Shown here piece after piece: positions 1 to 7,390 of a stretch of 27,255 bases of DNA. Source of the stretch: SMWD01 sp051008895 (GTDB taxonomy: Bacteria > Pseudomonadota > Gammaproteobacteria > Steroidobacterales > GCA-2729495). A program made the translations under genes and the position numbers. The DNA lies in NCBI GenBank assembly GCA_051008895.1, contig JBPCXI010000044.1:1-27255 (forward strand), in the 5' to 3' direction. Each line of letters opens with the position of its first letter. Positions within the stretch are counted from its first letter, which is position 1. The notes under the pieces were generated by a model. It did no database searches, was not told the origin of the DNA, and worked only from the letters and a program-made list of their open reading frames with translations.

Positions 1-934
1 CGACCATTTCCACTTCCGGGTGGTAGTGCTGGTCGATTTCGGCGGCGAGAAAATCTGCGTTCAGAATTGTTTTGTCGCCGCGCGGATTCCACAGCTGCGG
101 GTGGTATTCGACCATGTCGAAGCCGAGTGTAATCACGAGGTCCGCGTCATCGATCGCGGCCGAGATGCGGTCTCGCGACCCCAGTCCGACGGTGAACAGG
201 CAGTAGTCCGCGTCCATGTCGACGCAGCCTTTCGCCATGAACGTGCTGACGACGCCGATCCCGGTCTTCTCGCACAGCATGCGCAGCTGTTTGCTCGCGC
301 TGCGCCGAATGCATCCGTTGCCGGCGATGATCACGGGTCGTTTGGCGGCGCACAACATCTCGAAGCCGCGGTCGACGATTTTGTCGTCCGGCACCGAGCG
401 GCGGAAGCGACGAGGTTGCATCGGTTGCGCGTCGGTTTCCTCTGCTGCGACGTCCTCCGGCAGTTCGATGTGGACCGCACCGGGCTTCTCGGTCCGGGCC
501 AGGCGCACGGCCTTGCGCACGATCTCCGGGATCGTGTCGGGATCGAGAATCGTCGTTGCCCATTTCGTGACCGGCTGAAACATCGCAACCACATCCATGA
601 TCTGGTGCGATTCCTTGTGCAGACGATTGGTCGAGCCCTGGCCCGTCAGCACCAGCATCGGTGCACGGTCCATGTTCGAGTCGGCGACGCCGGTGATCAG
701 GTTGGTTGCGCCGGGGCCCAGCGTGCCGAGGCATCCGGCCGGGTTGCCGGTCAGGCGGCCGTAGATTTCCGCCATGAATGCGGCGCCCTGCTCGTGGCGC
801 GTCAGGACGAAGTTGATTTTGTCCGACGCCTCCAGCGACATCATGAAGTCGGCGTTCTCTTCACCCGGCACCCCGAATATGTACTCGATGCCTTCTTCCT
901 CGAGGCACTTGACCAGAAGATCGGACGCTTTCAT
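1..934 (-). CDS. Acetolactate synthase large subunit-type ThDP enzyme (3' end beyond window)
   Basis: This is the N-terminal 311 codons of a thiamine-diphosphate enzyme of the acetolactate synthase / pyruvate oxidase family. The gene reads off the left window edge without a stop, so the C-terminal ThDP-binding GDG...N domain is not visible. The start has GVPGEEN (residues 21-27), then the catalytic glutamate in RHEQGAAFMAE (Glu48), and the family motif GTLGPGATNLITG. The middle domain follows with conserved KPGAVHIELPEDVA. The ATG at 934 is preceded by GGAGAA at a normal distance. It lies 39 bases downstream of the DUF1223 gene on the same strand, so the two are probably cotranscribed. Known members condense two pyruvates to 2-acetolactate in branched-chain amino acid or acetoin synthesis. 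No small subunit is in view, and a related enzyme such as glyoxylate carboligase or an oxidase cannot be excluded from this half. Confidence 0.88.
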   Translation of the reverse strand, partial: MKASDLLVKCLEEEGIEYIFGVPGEENADFMMSLEASDKINFVLTRHEQGAAFMAEIYGRLTGNPAGCLGTLGPGATNLITGVADSNMDRAPMLVLTGQGSTNRLHKESHQIMDVVAMFQPVTKWATTILDPDTIPEIVRKAVRLARTEKPGAVHIELPEDVAAEETDAQPMQPRRFRRSVPDDKIVDRGFEMLCAAKRPVIIAGNGCIRRSASKQLRMLCEKTGIGVVSTFMAKGCVDMDADYCLFTVGLGSRDRISAAIDDADLVITLGFDMVEYHPQLWNPRGDKTILNADFLAAEIDQHYHPEVEMV

Positions 935-973
935 TAATGTTCTCCGCCGCCAATGGTTGTTGTTGGTGGTTGT

Positions 974-1732
974 TCAAATTTCCGGCAGGTAGCCGCCGAC
1001 CGACTGCAGCGGCCTCTGCATCCGCCCGTCCGTTACCCACGCGACCAGTGCTCTTTCGCTGGCTTGCGTGCTCGCTTCGGGCAGCGTCGTCGTCGCCGCG
1101 AAACCTCCCGGCGTCTTGCGCAGTGGCACCGACGTCACACCCAGTGCGACGAAGTCGTGGCGCAGCGTCCGACCTCGGTTTTCGCCCGCGCGCACGTCCG
1201 ATTCCAGGTTCATACCGAGGATGGCGACGTGCGCGATGAGATCCTCATTGGTCTCGTTGTCGAGCGCGAAGTTCAATTCGACGCTATCGCCTTCGATGCT
1301 GACGCTGAGCACCCCGGCCCGGGCACGCTCGACGTCGACATTGTTGCCGTCGCGCCAGTCTCGCCACTCGAGCCCGTTGTTGAAGACACCCGGGGTGTAG
1401 ACGACGCGCACTCCGCCTTCGGCAGCGTACCGCCGTTGCCGGTCACCGTAGTCGCGCCGTGCGAAGCGGTCTTTCCAGCCGATGTAGTCCCAGTAGTCGA
1501 CGTGAAAACCGATCGGCGTGAACTTTTTCCACAGATCCGGATCCGTCTTGAGATCGCTGAGCCAGCGATCTGCCGGCGGGCAGCTGCTGCAGCCCTCGGA
1601 CGTGAACAACTCGACCATCGCCACGCGGTGCTCACCGCTGGAGAAATCGACACTCATGTCGCTCGTTTCGGCCATCGCCGGTCCCTGAACGAGCGAGGTC
1701 AGCAGGACCAGGAACAAGGGGAGCCGCAGCAC
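974..1732 (-). CDS. Secreted DUF1223 (thioredoxin-like) protein
   Basis: 252 residues with a signal peptide (hydrophobic LRLPLFLVLLTSL, cleavage near AMA-E), then a DUF1223 domain (PF06764). The family hallmark VELFTSEGCSSCPPAD places a C48-S-S-C51 pair right after the first strand, as in thioredoxin folds. FHVDYWDYIGWKDRFA and YTPGVFNNG are also typical of the family. The GTG at 1732 is chosen because AGGAGAG lies 8 bases upstream and the signal peptide then sits at the N-terminus. An in-frame ATG at 1819 would add 29 polar residues before the signal peptide and has no ribosome site. The function of DUF1223 is not established; the CxxC suggests periplasmic thiol redox chemistry (inference). 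It lies directly upstream of the ThDP enzyme gene on the same strand. Confidence 0.85.
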   Translation of the reverse strand: MLRLPLFLVLLTSLVQGPAMAETSDMSVDFSSGEHRVAMVELFTSEGCSSCPPADRWLSDLKTDPDLWKKFTPIGFHVDYWDYIGWKDRFARRDYGDRQRRYAAEGGVRVVYTPGVFNNGLEWRDWRDGNNVDVERARAGVLSVSIEGDSVELNFALDNETNEDLIAHVAILGMNLESDVRAGENRGRTLRHDFVALGVTSVPLRKTPGGFAATTTLPEASTQASERALVAWVTDGRMQRPLQSVGGYLPEI

Positions 1733-1832
1733 GGGATTCGCTCTCCTGCTTTGCCGCACTGAAGGCGCGGCGAATGATCCGCTTCTGACCTCAGGCGTGA
1801 AATCGGCAGGGCTGCCCATCTGGTGATAATCT

Positions 1833-1888
1833 CAGCGGTAGTTGAGCCGTTCGGGTAGGCAATCGATTATAGCGATGGGAGAATTTTG
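1833..1888. promoter_or_regulatory. Divergent promoter region between DUF1223 gene and gnd-zwf
   Basis: The gap between the divergent genes holds a perfect TATAAT on the minus strand (1871 down to 1866), which could serve the DUF1223 gene; no good -35 pairs with it. On the plus strand TTGAGC (1842-1847) and GATTAT (1865-1870) are 17 bases apart, each matching four of six consensus positions, and could drive gnd-zwf. GGGAGA at 1878-1883 is the gnd ribosome site. These are consensus matches by eye only. Confidence 0.35.
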
Positions 1889-2806
1889 ATGCGCCTCGGC
1901 ATGATAGGTTTGGGCCGTATGGGCGCCAACATGGTGCGCAGGCTTCGCGGTGGCGGCATCGAGGTTGTCGGGTTCGATCTGGATTCGCGTGTTGTGACCG
2001 AGCTGGCGGACGAATGCGGCATGCTGGCCGGCGAGTCCGTCCCGCATGTCGTGGCGCAACTCGATTCGCTGCCCGTTATTTGGCTGATGTTGCCGGCGGG
2101 GGTTGTGACGCAGCAATCCGTCGACGAGTTGGCCAATATCCTTCCGCGCGGAGCGATTCTGGTCGACGGCGCTAACTCAAATTTTCATGACTCGATGCGG
2201 TGTGCAGCGATGTTAAGCGAGCACGGCATCGAATTTGTCGACGCCGGCGTGTCGGGCGGTATTTGGGGCCTGGACGAGGGTTATGCACTGATGGTCGGCG
2301 GTACGCCCGGCGCCGTCGAGATACTGCGGCCGGTGTTCGAAGTCCTCGCACCGACGCCCGAGAGCGGCTGGCTGCGCTGCGGTTCGGCCGGCAGCGGGCA
2401 CTTCGTCAAGATGGTTCACAACGGGATCGAGTACGGCATGATGCAGGCCTACGCGGAAGGTTTCTCGTTGATGAAATCGCGGGACGACTTCGATATCGAT
2501 GTTGCCGCGGTGGCCGAGATGTGGCGGCACGGCAGCGTTGTGCGCAGCTGGCTGCTCGATCTGACAGCGAGTTTTCTGACGGAGGATCAGCGGCTCGACG
2601 ACGTGGATCCGTTCGTTGCGGATTCCGGCCCGGGACGATGGGCCGCGATCGAGGCGATGGAGCAGGGCGTACCGCTTCCCGTTATAAGCACCGCGATAAC
2701 GATGCGCCTGGCGAGCCAGGGAAACTCAGATTACGCGTCAAAATTGCTGGCGATGATGCGCAGCGGATTCGGCGGACACGCGGTGAAAAAGACTGACGAG
2801 CCATGA
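1889..2806 (+). CDS. gnd: 6-phosphogluconate dehydrogenase, decarboxylating (short form)
   Basis: 305 residues, matching the short (about 300 residue, GndA/YqeC-like) class of 6-phosphogluconate dehydrogenase rather than the ~470-residue enterobacterial form. It oxidatively decarboxylates 6-phosphogluconate to ribulose 5-phosphate in the cytoplasm. The Rossmann fingerprint GLGRMG is at residues 7-12, the substrate motif DAGVSGGIWG around 118-127, and the catalytic HFVKMVHNGIEYG has Lys174, Asn178 and Glu181. The second beta strand ends in GFDLDSR; an Asp at this place usually goes with NAD rather than NADP preference (inference). The ATG at 1889 is preferred over the TTG at 1886 because of GGGAGA upstream. 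The stop overlaps the zwf start by four bases (ATGA), so the two are translationally coupled. Confidence 0.93.
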   Translation: MRLGMIGLGRMGANMVRRLRGGGIEVVGFDLDSRVVTELADECGMLAGESVPHVVAQLDSLPVIWLMLPAGVVTQQSVDELANILPRGAILVDGANSNFHDSMRCAAMLSEHGIEFVDAGVSGGIWGLDEGYALMVGGTPGAVEILRPVFEVLAPTPESGWLRCGSAGSGHFVKMVHNGIEYGMMQAYAEGFSLMKSRDDFDIDVAAVAEMWRHGSVVRSWLLDLTASFLTEDQRLDDVDPFVADSGPGRWAAIEAMEQGVPLPVISTAITMRLASQGNSDYASKLLAMMRSGFGGHAVKKTDEP

Positions 2807-4272
2807 CCGGCCCGTGCAGCTTCGTGATCTTCGGCGCGGCCGGCCACCTCGCGACAACGAAGTTGCTGCCGTCGTTGTATGACCTCGAAGTTGCCGGGTG
2901 CCTCGACGACGCTCTTGGTTTCATCGCATTCGCGCGGCGCGACTGGGAAACGGACAGCTGGAACGCGCACGTGCGCGATGTGCTGATCGATCGACTCGGC
3001 GAACGGATCGAAATGCAAGCGCTGCAGCGATTCGTGGATCGGTTCGACTACGTTCGCGGCGATCACCACGATCCGGCCGCTTATGAGCGGTTGCTGGAGG
3101 CGGTGAGCAGGCCGAAAGCCGGGGCGTGCGAGAGTATCGTGTTCTATCTTGCCGTAGCACCGGACGATTTCCTGCCGGTCGTCGCGCGTCTTGATGCGGC
3201 CGGCTTGAATAGTGTTCTCGGGCGGCACCGAATCGTCGTCGAGAAACCGTTCGGTACCGATCTGGTCAGCGCGCAGAAACTCAACGCCGAATTGCACAAG
3301 CATTACCACGAAGAGCAGATCTATCGGATAGACCATTATCTCGGCAAGGAATCTGTGCAGAACCTGCTCGTGTTTCGCTTCGCCAATGCCGTCATCGAGC
3401 CGCTGTGGAATCGCGAGCATATCGACCACGTGCAGATCACAATGGCGGAAGGAGCGGGAATCGGCGCCCGTGCCGGCTATTTCGACCAGTCGGGGACATT
3501 GCGGGACATGGTGCAGAATCATCTGCTTCAGGTCATGTCGATGACCGCGATGGAACCTCCCGCCAATCTTTCGGCGGAGGCGCTGCATGGAGAAAAACTC
3601 AAGGTACTGAAGTCGATTCGCCCGCTGTCGCAGTCGTCGCTAGACGACGTTGCCGTTCGTGGCCAGTACGGTCCGGGAATCATTGACGGCGAGACGGTTA
3701 CCGCGTATCGCGAGGAGCCGAGGGTTCCCGATCGTTCCATCACCGAAACCTACGTCGCGTTAAAACTGTTCGTCGACAATTGGCGGTGGCACGGCGTGCC
3801 ATTCTATCTGCGCAGCGGTAAACGACTCGCGGACAAGCTGTCGATGGTCGCAGTGCGTTTCCGGGATCCGCCGCATCAGATATTTGCCGAAACGCCCTGT
3901 GAGAACGTGGATCCGAATTGGCTTGTGTTGTCAGTGCAGCCGAGTGAGACGATTCACTTCGAGCTGCAGGCGCGAGCGCCGGGGCTCACCATGGCGCCGA
4001 GATTGTTACGCATAGACACCGACTTCCGAATGGAAGGTGAGATGAAACTCGACGCCTACGCGACACTCTTGCTCGCGGTAGTCGAAGGTGACCGGGGATT
4101 ATTCATCAGTTTCGACGAGGTGGAGATGGCATGGCAAATCGTCGAGCCGCTGCAGTTGGCGTGGACGGAAAATTCGGCCGGTCTGCTCGACTACGAAGCC
4201 GGCAGCTGGGGGCCGGATTCGGCGGATCGACTTTTCGAACAAAGCTACCACTCCTGGCGCAATACGCCCTGA
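2803..4272 (+). CDS. zwf: Glucose-6-phosphate 1-dehydrogenase
   Basis: 489 residues, normal length for the family. It oxidises glucose 6-phosphate to 6-phosphogluconolactone, the first step of the oxidative pentose phosphate and Entner-Doudoroff routes. The substrate motif RIDHYLGKE is at 175-183 (His178), VVEKPFGTDL at about 145-154, and the catalytic base is probably His240 in MVQNHLLQ. The nucleotide fingerprint is GAAGHLATTK instead of the usual GASGDLAKRK: the Asp and the basic pair are replaced, though FARRDW still offers arginines for the 2'-phosphate of NADP. It starts inside the gnd stop codon. No 6-phosphogluconolactonase gene is adjacent, so that step must be encoded elsewhere or occur spontaneously. 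Confidence 0.95.
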   Translation: MTGPCSFVIFGAAGHLATTKLLPSLYDLEVAGCLDDALGFIAFARRDWETDSWNAHVRDVLIDRLGERIEMQALQRFVDRFDYVRGDHHDPAAYERLLEAVSRPKAGACESIVFYLAVAPDDFLPVVARLDAAGLNSVLGRHRIVVEKPFGTDLVSAQKLNAELHKHYHEEQIYRIDHYLGKESVQNLLVFRFANAVIEPLWNREHIDHVQITMAEGAGIGARAGYFDQSGTLRDMVQNHLLQVMSMTAMEPPANLSAEALHGEKLKVLKSIRPLSQSSLDDVAVRGQYGPGIIDGETVTAYREEPRVPDRSITETYVALKLFVDNWRWHGVPFYLRSGKRLADKLSMVAVRFRDPPHQIFAETPCENVDPNWLVLSVQPSETIHFELQARAPGLTMAPRLLRIDTDFRMEGEMKLDAYATLLLAVVEGDRGLFISFDEVEMAWQIVEPLQLAWTENSAGLLDYEAGSWGPDSADRLFEQSYHSWRNTP

Positions 4273-4336
4273 CGCCTTCAAGCTGCGCATCAGGCGCCCG
4301 CCAACCGCAATGGTCCGAATGACTGAGTCACACGCG

Positions 4337-4372
4337 CCGGCTGGCCGGGCGTAGCGCACGGCCGGCAGCCGG
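4337..4372. terminator. GC-rich hairpin between convergent zwf and PEGA genes
   Basis: CCGGCTG (4337-4343) pairs with CAGCCGG (4366-4372), followed by CCGG (4345-4348) with CCGG (4362-4365), leaving one bulged base and a 13-base loop. It lies in the 113-base gap between two converging genes, where a two-way terminator would be expected. There is no T-tract on either side, so intrinsic termination is doubtful. Nothing else is recognisable in this gap. Confidence 0.3.
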
Positions 4373-4385
4373 GGTAGATGAGGAG

Positions 4386-5072
4386 CTACTGTGAGTTGGC
4401 TACGGACTCAGTTTTGGATTCCGCGTTTCGGTTCGACAACAACTCCTGTTGCTGCGGCCCGCCAGTTTGCAGAGTCGTCTTGATCTCGTAGTCTTGTCGG
4501 CCAAGCACCGTCATTTCGGTATCGAACGGCTGGTAGCCCGGGAGTGTGATGTGAATTTTGTAGGTGCCGGGCTCGAGTCCGAGTGACTTGCGGAAGCCGC
4601 GGAACTGGTCGACATGACCAACATAGCGATCGTTGACGAAAACCGCCGCCCGGCTGGGCTCAACCTTGAGCTTGATGCGAGCCATGTCATCCGGGTCCGG
4701 ATACTTGGCGGTCAGGTTTTCGCTCATTGCGACGCGGACGATGCGTTCCTCGCCGGCGTCGACGTCGATCTCCGTCTCGAAGTCGTTGTATCCGGTCAGC
4801 CTCGCGGTCAGCTGATGTCGCCCCGGCAGCAGGAGAATCTTCTTCGAGCCTTTCAGTTCCTTGAGGTAGCCGAGGTATTGCCCGTCGACCCAGATGCCGG
4901 CGGCTTTCTCGATCTTGCTCGAAGGCTTGAGTTTGACTTCGCCCAGGACGTCACTGCTGCCGGCCCACGCAGCACTGCCGCTCACCACGAATGCCGCGAT
5001 CAGAGCGAAACCGAAAATACTGGTAACACGCGCAAAGGCGCGGGTATCGCGCACAACTGTCCAGTGTCTCAT
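4386..5072 (-). CDS. Exported PEGA-repeat protein
   Basis: 228 residues. A signal peptide with a hydrophobic stretch at about 18-35 ends in SAAWA-GSS. Two PEGA-type repeats follow, at about 58-116 and 141-201. Each has the pattern of a small residue and hydrophobic strand, VDG/VND, a tyrosine and glycine (YLGYL, YVGHV), then LLPGRH or LEPGTY and a GY turn (LTGYNDFET, LPGYQPFDTE). The tail from 202 is polar, Gln/Asn/Ser-rich and probably disordered. PEGA domains (PF08308) are surface-layer or envelope beta-sandwich modules of unclear function. The ATG at 5072 has GGGGAG six bases upstream. It appears to be a single-gene unit, reading in the same direction as the kinase/oxidoreductase pair but 62 bases after it. 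Confidence 0.85.
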   Translation of the reverse strand: MRHWTVVRDTRAFARVTSIFGFALIAAFVVSGSAAWAGSSDVLGEVKLKPSSKIEKAAGIWVDGQYLGYLKELKGSKKILLLPGRHQLTARLTGYNDFETEIDVDAGEERIVRVAMSENLTAKYPDPDDMARIKLKVEPSRAAVFVNDRYVGHVDQFRGFRKSLGLEPGTYKIHITLPGYQPFDTEMTVLGRQDYEIKTTLQTGGPQQQELLSNRNAESKTESVANSQ

Positions 5073-5134
5073 TAGAACTCCCCTGTAATATCAGCACGCA
5101 ACAACCCGCGTAACCTAAACCCGCGGCGCCGCTA

Positions 5135-6058
5135 TTACAAGGAGTTGCTGCGCTGCGTTGGAAAGACGTGCCGCGAGCAACCGTGGTTGTCATCGAGGTA
5201 TAGCGTGGCATCGGCGATTTTCGGCATGCGTACCAGGTTCGCGCGGGAAATGCGTTCAAAGTGGCGAATGAACTCGGCCACGCCGGCATCGTCCATGATG
5301 CGCCGGCCGTCTGCGGTGTCCGCCAGTTTGTGCTCCTGTTCGACCCGCCAGCGATAGACAGCGTCAAAATTCGGCACCGCGAGGAAAACCAGCGCATCGA
5401 GTTTTTCGAACAGCTCGCGATACGGGCCGGCAAGTTGCTCGTTCGCATAATTTCGCCAACGCCCGTCCGGATCGCGAACTCGCTCGAGTTCATTAATTGG
5501 CTCAATGAGTTCGGCTTCCGTTTGCGCGACGCTCCCCACGCACCATCCTTCGAGAATGACCAGTTCGACCGGGCCGCTGACAATGGGCCACGTTGTCGGA
5601 TCGGCGCGATCGTCGGTCGCCTTGTCGAATCGGGGCAGGGCCAAAGATTCGCCTGCAGTCAGGTTGCGCAGGTCGTCGAGACAGGCGGCGAGCATACGCA
5701 TGTCATGCGTCCCGGGCACGCCGCGAGTCTCCAATAAGGGATGTACCCGGCGTGCGAGTCGCTCTCGTTCGCCTCTTGATAAGTAGAAATCATCGATCGA
5801 AAGGGTCGCGACGCGCGCACGCGAATTTTCAGCCAGCGCGAAGCTGATGAACTCGGCGAGCGTCGACTTGCCCGATCCCTGCGCGCCGTTTATTCCGAGC
5901 AGCAACGGAGCGCGCGTGGCGAGCCGCTCGCCGATCCATGTCGATAGTGGAAGGTAGTGGCCCTGTGCGATCGCGTCGAAGTCCGGTGACAGCCGCTGCT
6001 CGGCAATGAATTTCTTGATCTGCAGCGCAGTCAATGTGATGGGTTCGACGGTTTTCAC
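5135..6058 (-). CDS. Glycerate-kinase-like P-loop kinase
   Basis: 307 residues of a P-loop kinase related to plant-type D-glycerate 3-kinase and yeast Tda10. The Walker A motif GINGAQGSGKST is at 55-66, and TLSIDDFYLSRGER (about 85-98) is the conserved second motif. LETRGVPGTHDM and LPRFDKATDDR are also family motifs, and VILEGWCVG carries the Walker B-like strand. The likely reaction is ATP-dependent phosphorylation of D-glycerate to 3-phosphoglycerate; substrate identity is inferred from the family. The start is GTG (6058) inside the stop of the upstream oxidoreductase (GTGA overlap), so translation is coupled. Alternative: a kinase of a related small molecule in the phosphoribulokinase/uridine-kinase superfamily. 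Confidence 0.8.
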   Translation of the reverse strand: MKTVEPITLTALQIKKFIAEQRLSPDFDAIAQGHYLPLSTWIGERLATRAPLLLGINGAQGSGKSTLAEFISFALAENSRARVATLSIDDFYLSRGERERLARRVHPLLETRGVPGTHDMRMLAACLDDLRNLTAGESLALPRFDKATDDRADPTTWPIVSGPVELVILEGWCVGSVAQTEAELIEPINELERVRDPDGRWRNYANEQLAGPYRELFEKLDALVFLAVPNFDAVYRWRVEQEHKLADTADGRRIMDDAGVAEFIRHFERISRANLVRMPKIADATLYLDDNHGCSRHVFPTQRSNSL

Positions 6059-7299
6059 GCCAAGATTTCGAATGTCATCCCCGCGTTCGCTTGCAGGCGA
6101 TCGACAAGTCGCTGGCCAAACGCAGTTGCCGGCGTCCAGAATCCGCCCGCGAGGTCTGTGTCGGTCACGTCCTGCGCCAGGCAGGCGCCGGTCTGCGCGA
6201 GCATCTTCGCAGTCGAGCCGTAACCGGGATCCATATCGCCGGTGACTTTCGCGAACAGCTCATCGCCTTGCGCGGTCCGGCCGACGAAGCGCACATCGAA
6301 AAAGCCGCGCGCCCTGGCGTCGGCGTCCGGGCCTTCGCCCGGCGCCGGGAGCAGCTTGCCGAGCGCCCAACGCGTCGGCCGCGTCGCGTTCATCACCGCG
6401 AATCCGCCGAGCCCCGCGACTATAGTGTGGGCCGCGATCCGCCCGCGCAGACCGCGTCCGGTCATCACCGCTTCGTCGTACTTGAAGTCTTCGCCATACG
6501 CATTGGCGGACAATGCATTCGAGCGATGCACGACGCGCGTATTGATCGGGCTCATCAGGAACGGCGCGGTCCAGCGGTCGAAGTCGGTGTCATACGTCGC
6601 CGATCTGACCATGCGCTGGCGCACGCTGAACGAGTGATCGCGCGGACACAGCGAGTAGGGACTTGCGTTCTGCTGCCGCAGCGACGGGCTCGCCGCCAGT
6701 TCCCTGAGAATATTGAGCACGCTCGCCACGGTGCCGCCGGAGAAACCGCCGCGCATGGCCTTGACGCGCATCCTGACGTCGGCGCACGGCTCGCCGAAGC
6801 GCGCTCGCGCTTGTTGCTGCAGAAAAAACACGCCGAGGTCGGACGGGATCGAGTCGAAGCCGCAGCAGTGCAGGATCCTGGCCCCGGAGTCGGCCGCCGA
6901 CTTCTCGTAGGTCGCGATCATCCGGCGTATCCATTGGAATTCGGCAGAGAGGTCGCAGTAGTCGGTCCCGGTCTCGGCGCAGACACGGATCAGCGGTTCA
7001 CCGTACAGCGCGTATGGCCCGACCGTCGAGATTACGACGCGCGTGCGCTCGCAAATCCTGCGCAGCGACGCTTCATCGGCCGCATTCGCGACCAGGAATT
7101 CGAGGCCGGCCGTCTCGTCGAGAGAGCCGCGCAAGCGATCGAGTTTCGCACGCGAGCGGGCCGCGGGCGCCCAATTCAGTTCGCCGCCGGCGCCGAATTG
7201 CGCAGCCAGGTGGCGGCACAGGATCTCGCCGACGAAACTCGTCGCGCCGAACACGACGATATCGAGATCACGGTTGGCCTTGTTGTCCTGCATGATCAT
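6055..7299 (-). CDS. Saccharopine dehydrogenase-like / trans-acting enoyl reductase family oxidoreductase
   Basis: 414 residues. The N-terminal Rossmann fold has DIVVFGATSFVGEI, followed by the family hallmarks STVGPYALYGEPLIRVCAE, TDYCDLSAE and HCCGFDSIPSDLG. This matches the saccharopine-dehydrogenase-like family that includes mycobacterial trans-acting enoyl reductases and eukaryotic SCCPDH, not true lysine-pathway saccharopine dehydrogenases. The substrate is unknown; an NAD(P)H-dependent reduction, perhaps of a lipid-linked enoyl group, is possible. No ribosome site is seen before the ATG at 7299 or the in-frame ATG at 7293. A TATAGA lies so close upstream that a leaderless transcript is conceivable. 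It overlaps the kinase start by four bases and is divergent from the hydrolase operon, with a palindrome cluster in between. Confidence 0.82.
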   Translation of the reverse strand: MIMQDNKANRDLDIVVFGATSFVGEILCRHLAAQFGAGGELNWAPAARSRAKLDRLRGSLDETAGLEFLVANAADEASLRRICERTRVVISTVGPYALYGEPLIRVCAETGTDYCDLSAEFQWIRRMIATYEKSAADSGARILHCCGFDSIPSDLGVFFLQQQARARFGEPCADVRMRVKAMRGGFSGGTVASVLNILRELAASPSLRQQNASPYSLCPRDHSFSVRQRMVRSATYDTDFDRWTAPFLMSPINTRVVHRSNALSANAYGEDFKYDEAVMTGRGLRGRIAAHTIVAGLGGFAVMNATRPTRWALGKLLPAPGEGPDADARARGFFDVRFVGRTAQGDELFAKVTGDMDPGYGSTAKMLAQTGACLAQDVTDTDLAGGFWTPATAFGQRLVDRLQANAGMTFEILA

Positions 7300-7300
7300 T

Positions 7301-7326
7301 GATTCTATAGAATCGGCGCGCCGATT
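7301..7326. promoter_or_regulatory. Two overlapping perfect palindromes between divergent operons
   Basis: GATTCTATAGAATC (7301-7314) is a perfect 14-base palindrome, and AATCGGCGCGCCGATT (7311-7326) is a perfect 16-base palindrome. They share the central AATC, so GATT/AATC half-sites recur with two different spacings. They lie immediately upstream of the oxidoreductase start (7299) and 65 bases before the hydrolase start (7391), as expected for an operator controlling both directions. Further on, ATCC-GAA-GGAT-AATC-ATCC (7350-7368) gives more alternating half-sites. The regulator is unknown; none is encoded next to the site. Confidence 0.45.
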
Positions 7327-7390
7327 GAGCGCGCTATTCTGGAGCGGTAATCCGAAGGATAATCATCCGCTGGAGAGTCGGACGGATACC

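Noticed and set aside
20..937. Long plus-strand reading frame opposite the ThDP enzyme gene
   Set aside because: Its translation has no recognisable motif and it is the shadow of the minus-strand acetolactate-synthase-type gene, which has clear family motifs.
953..1762. 269-codon plus-strand frame opposite the DUF1223 gene
   Set aside because: It is an antisense shadow in GC-rich DNA; only the minus strand has a signal peptide and the CxxC motif.
2731..3588. 285-codon minus-strand frame opposite zwf
   Set aside because: The plus strand encodes an unmistakable glucose-6-phosphate dehydrogenase over the same bases.
6091..7302. 403-codon plus-strand frame opposite the enoyl-reductase-like gene
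   Set aside because: The composition is Arg/Gly/His-rich noise typical of antisense frames; the minus strand carries the Rossmann and family motifs.
7043..7390. N-terminal extension of the alpha/beta hydrolase gene
   Set aside because: It runs antisense through the divergent oxidoreductase gene and the palindromic control region.
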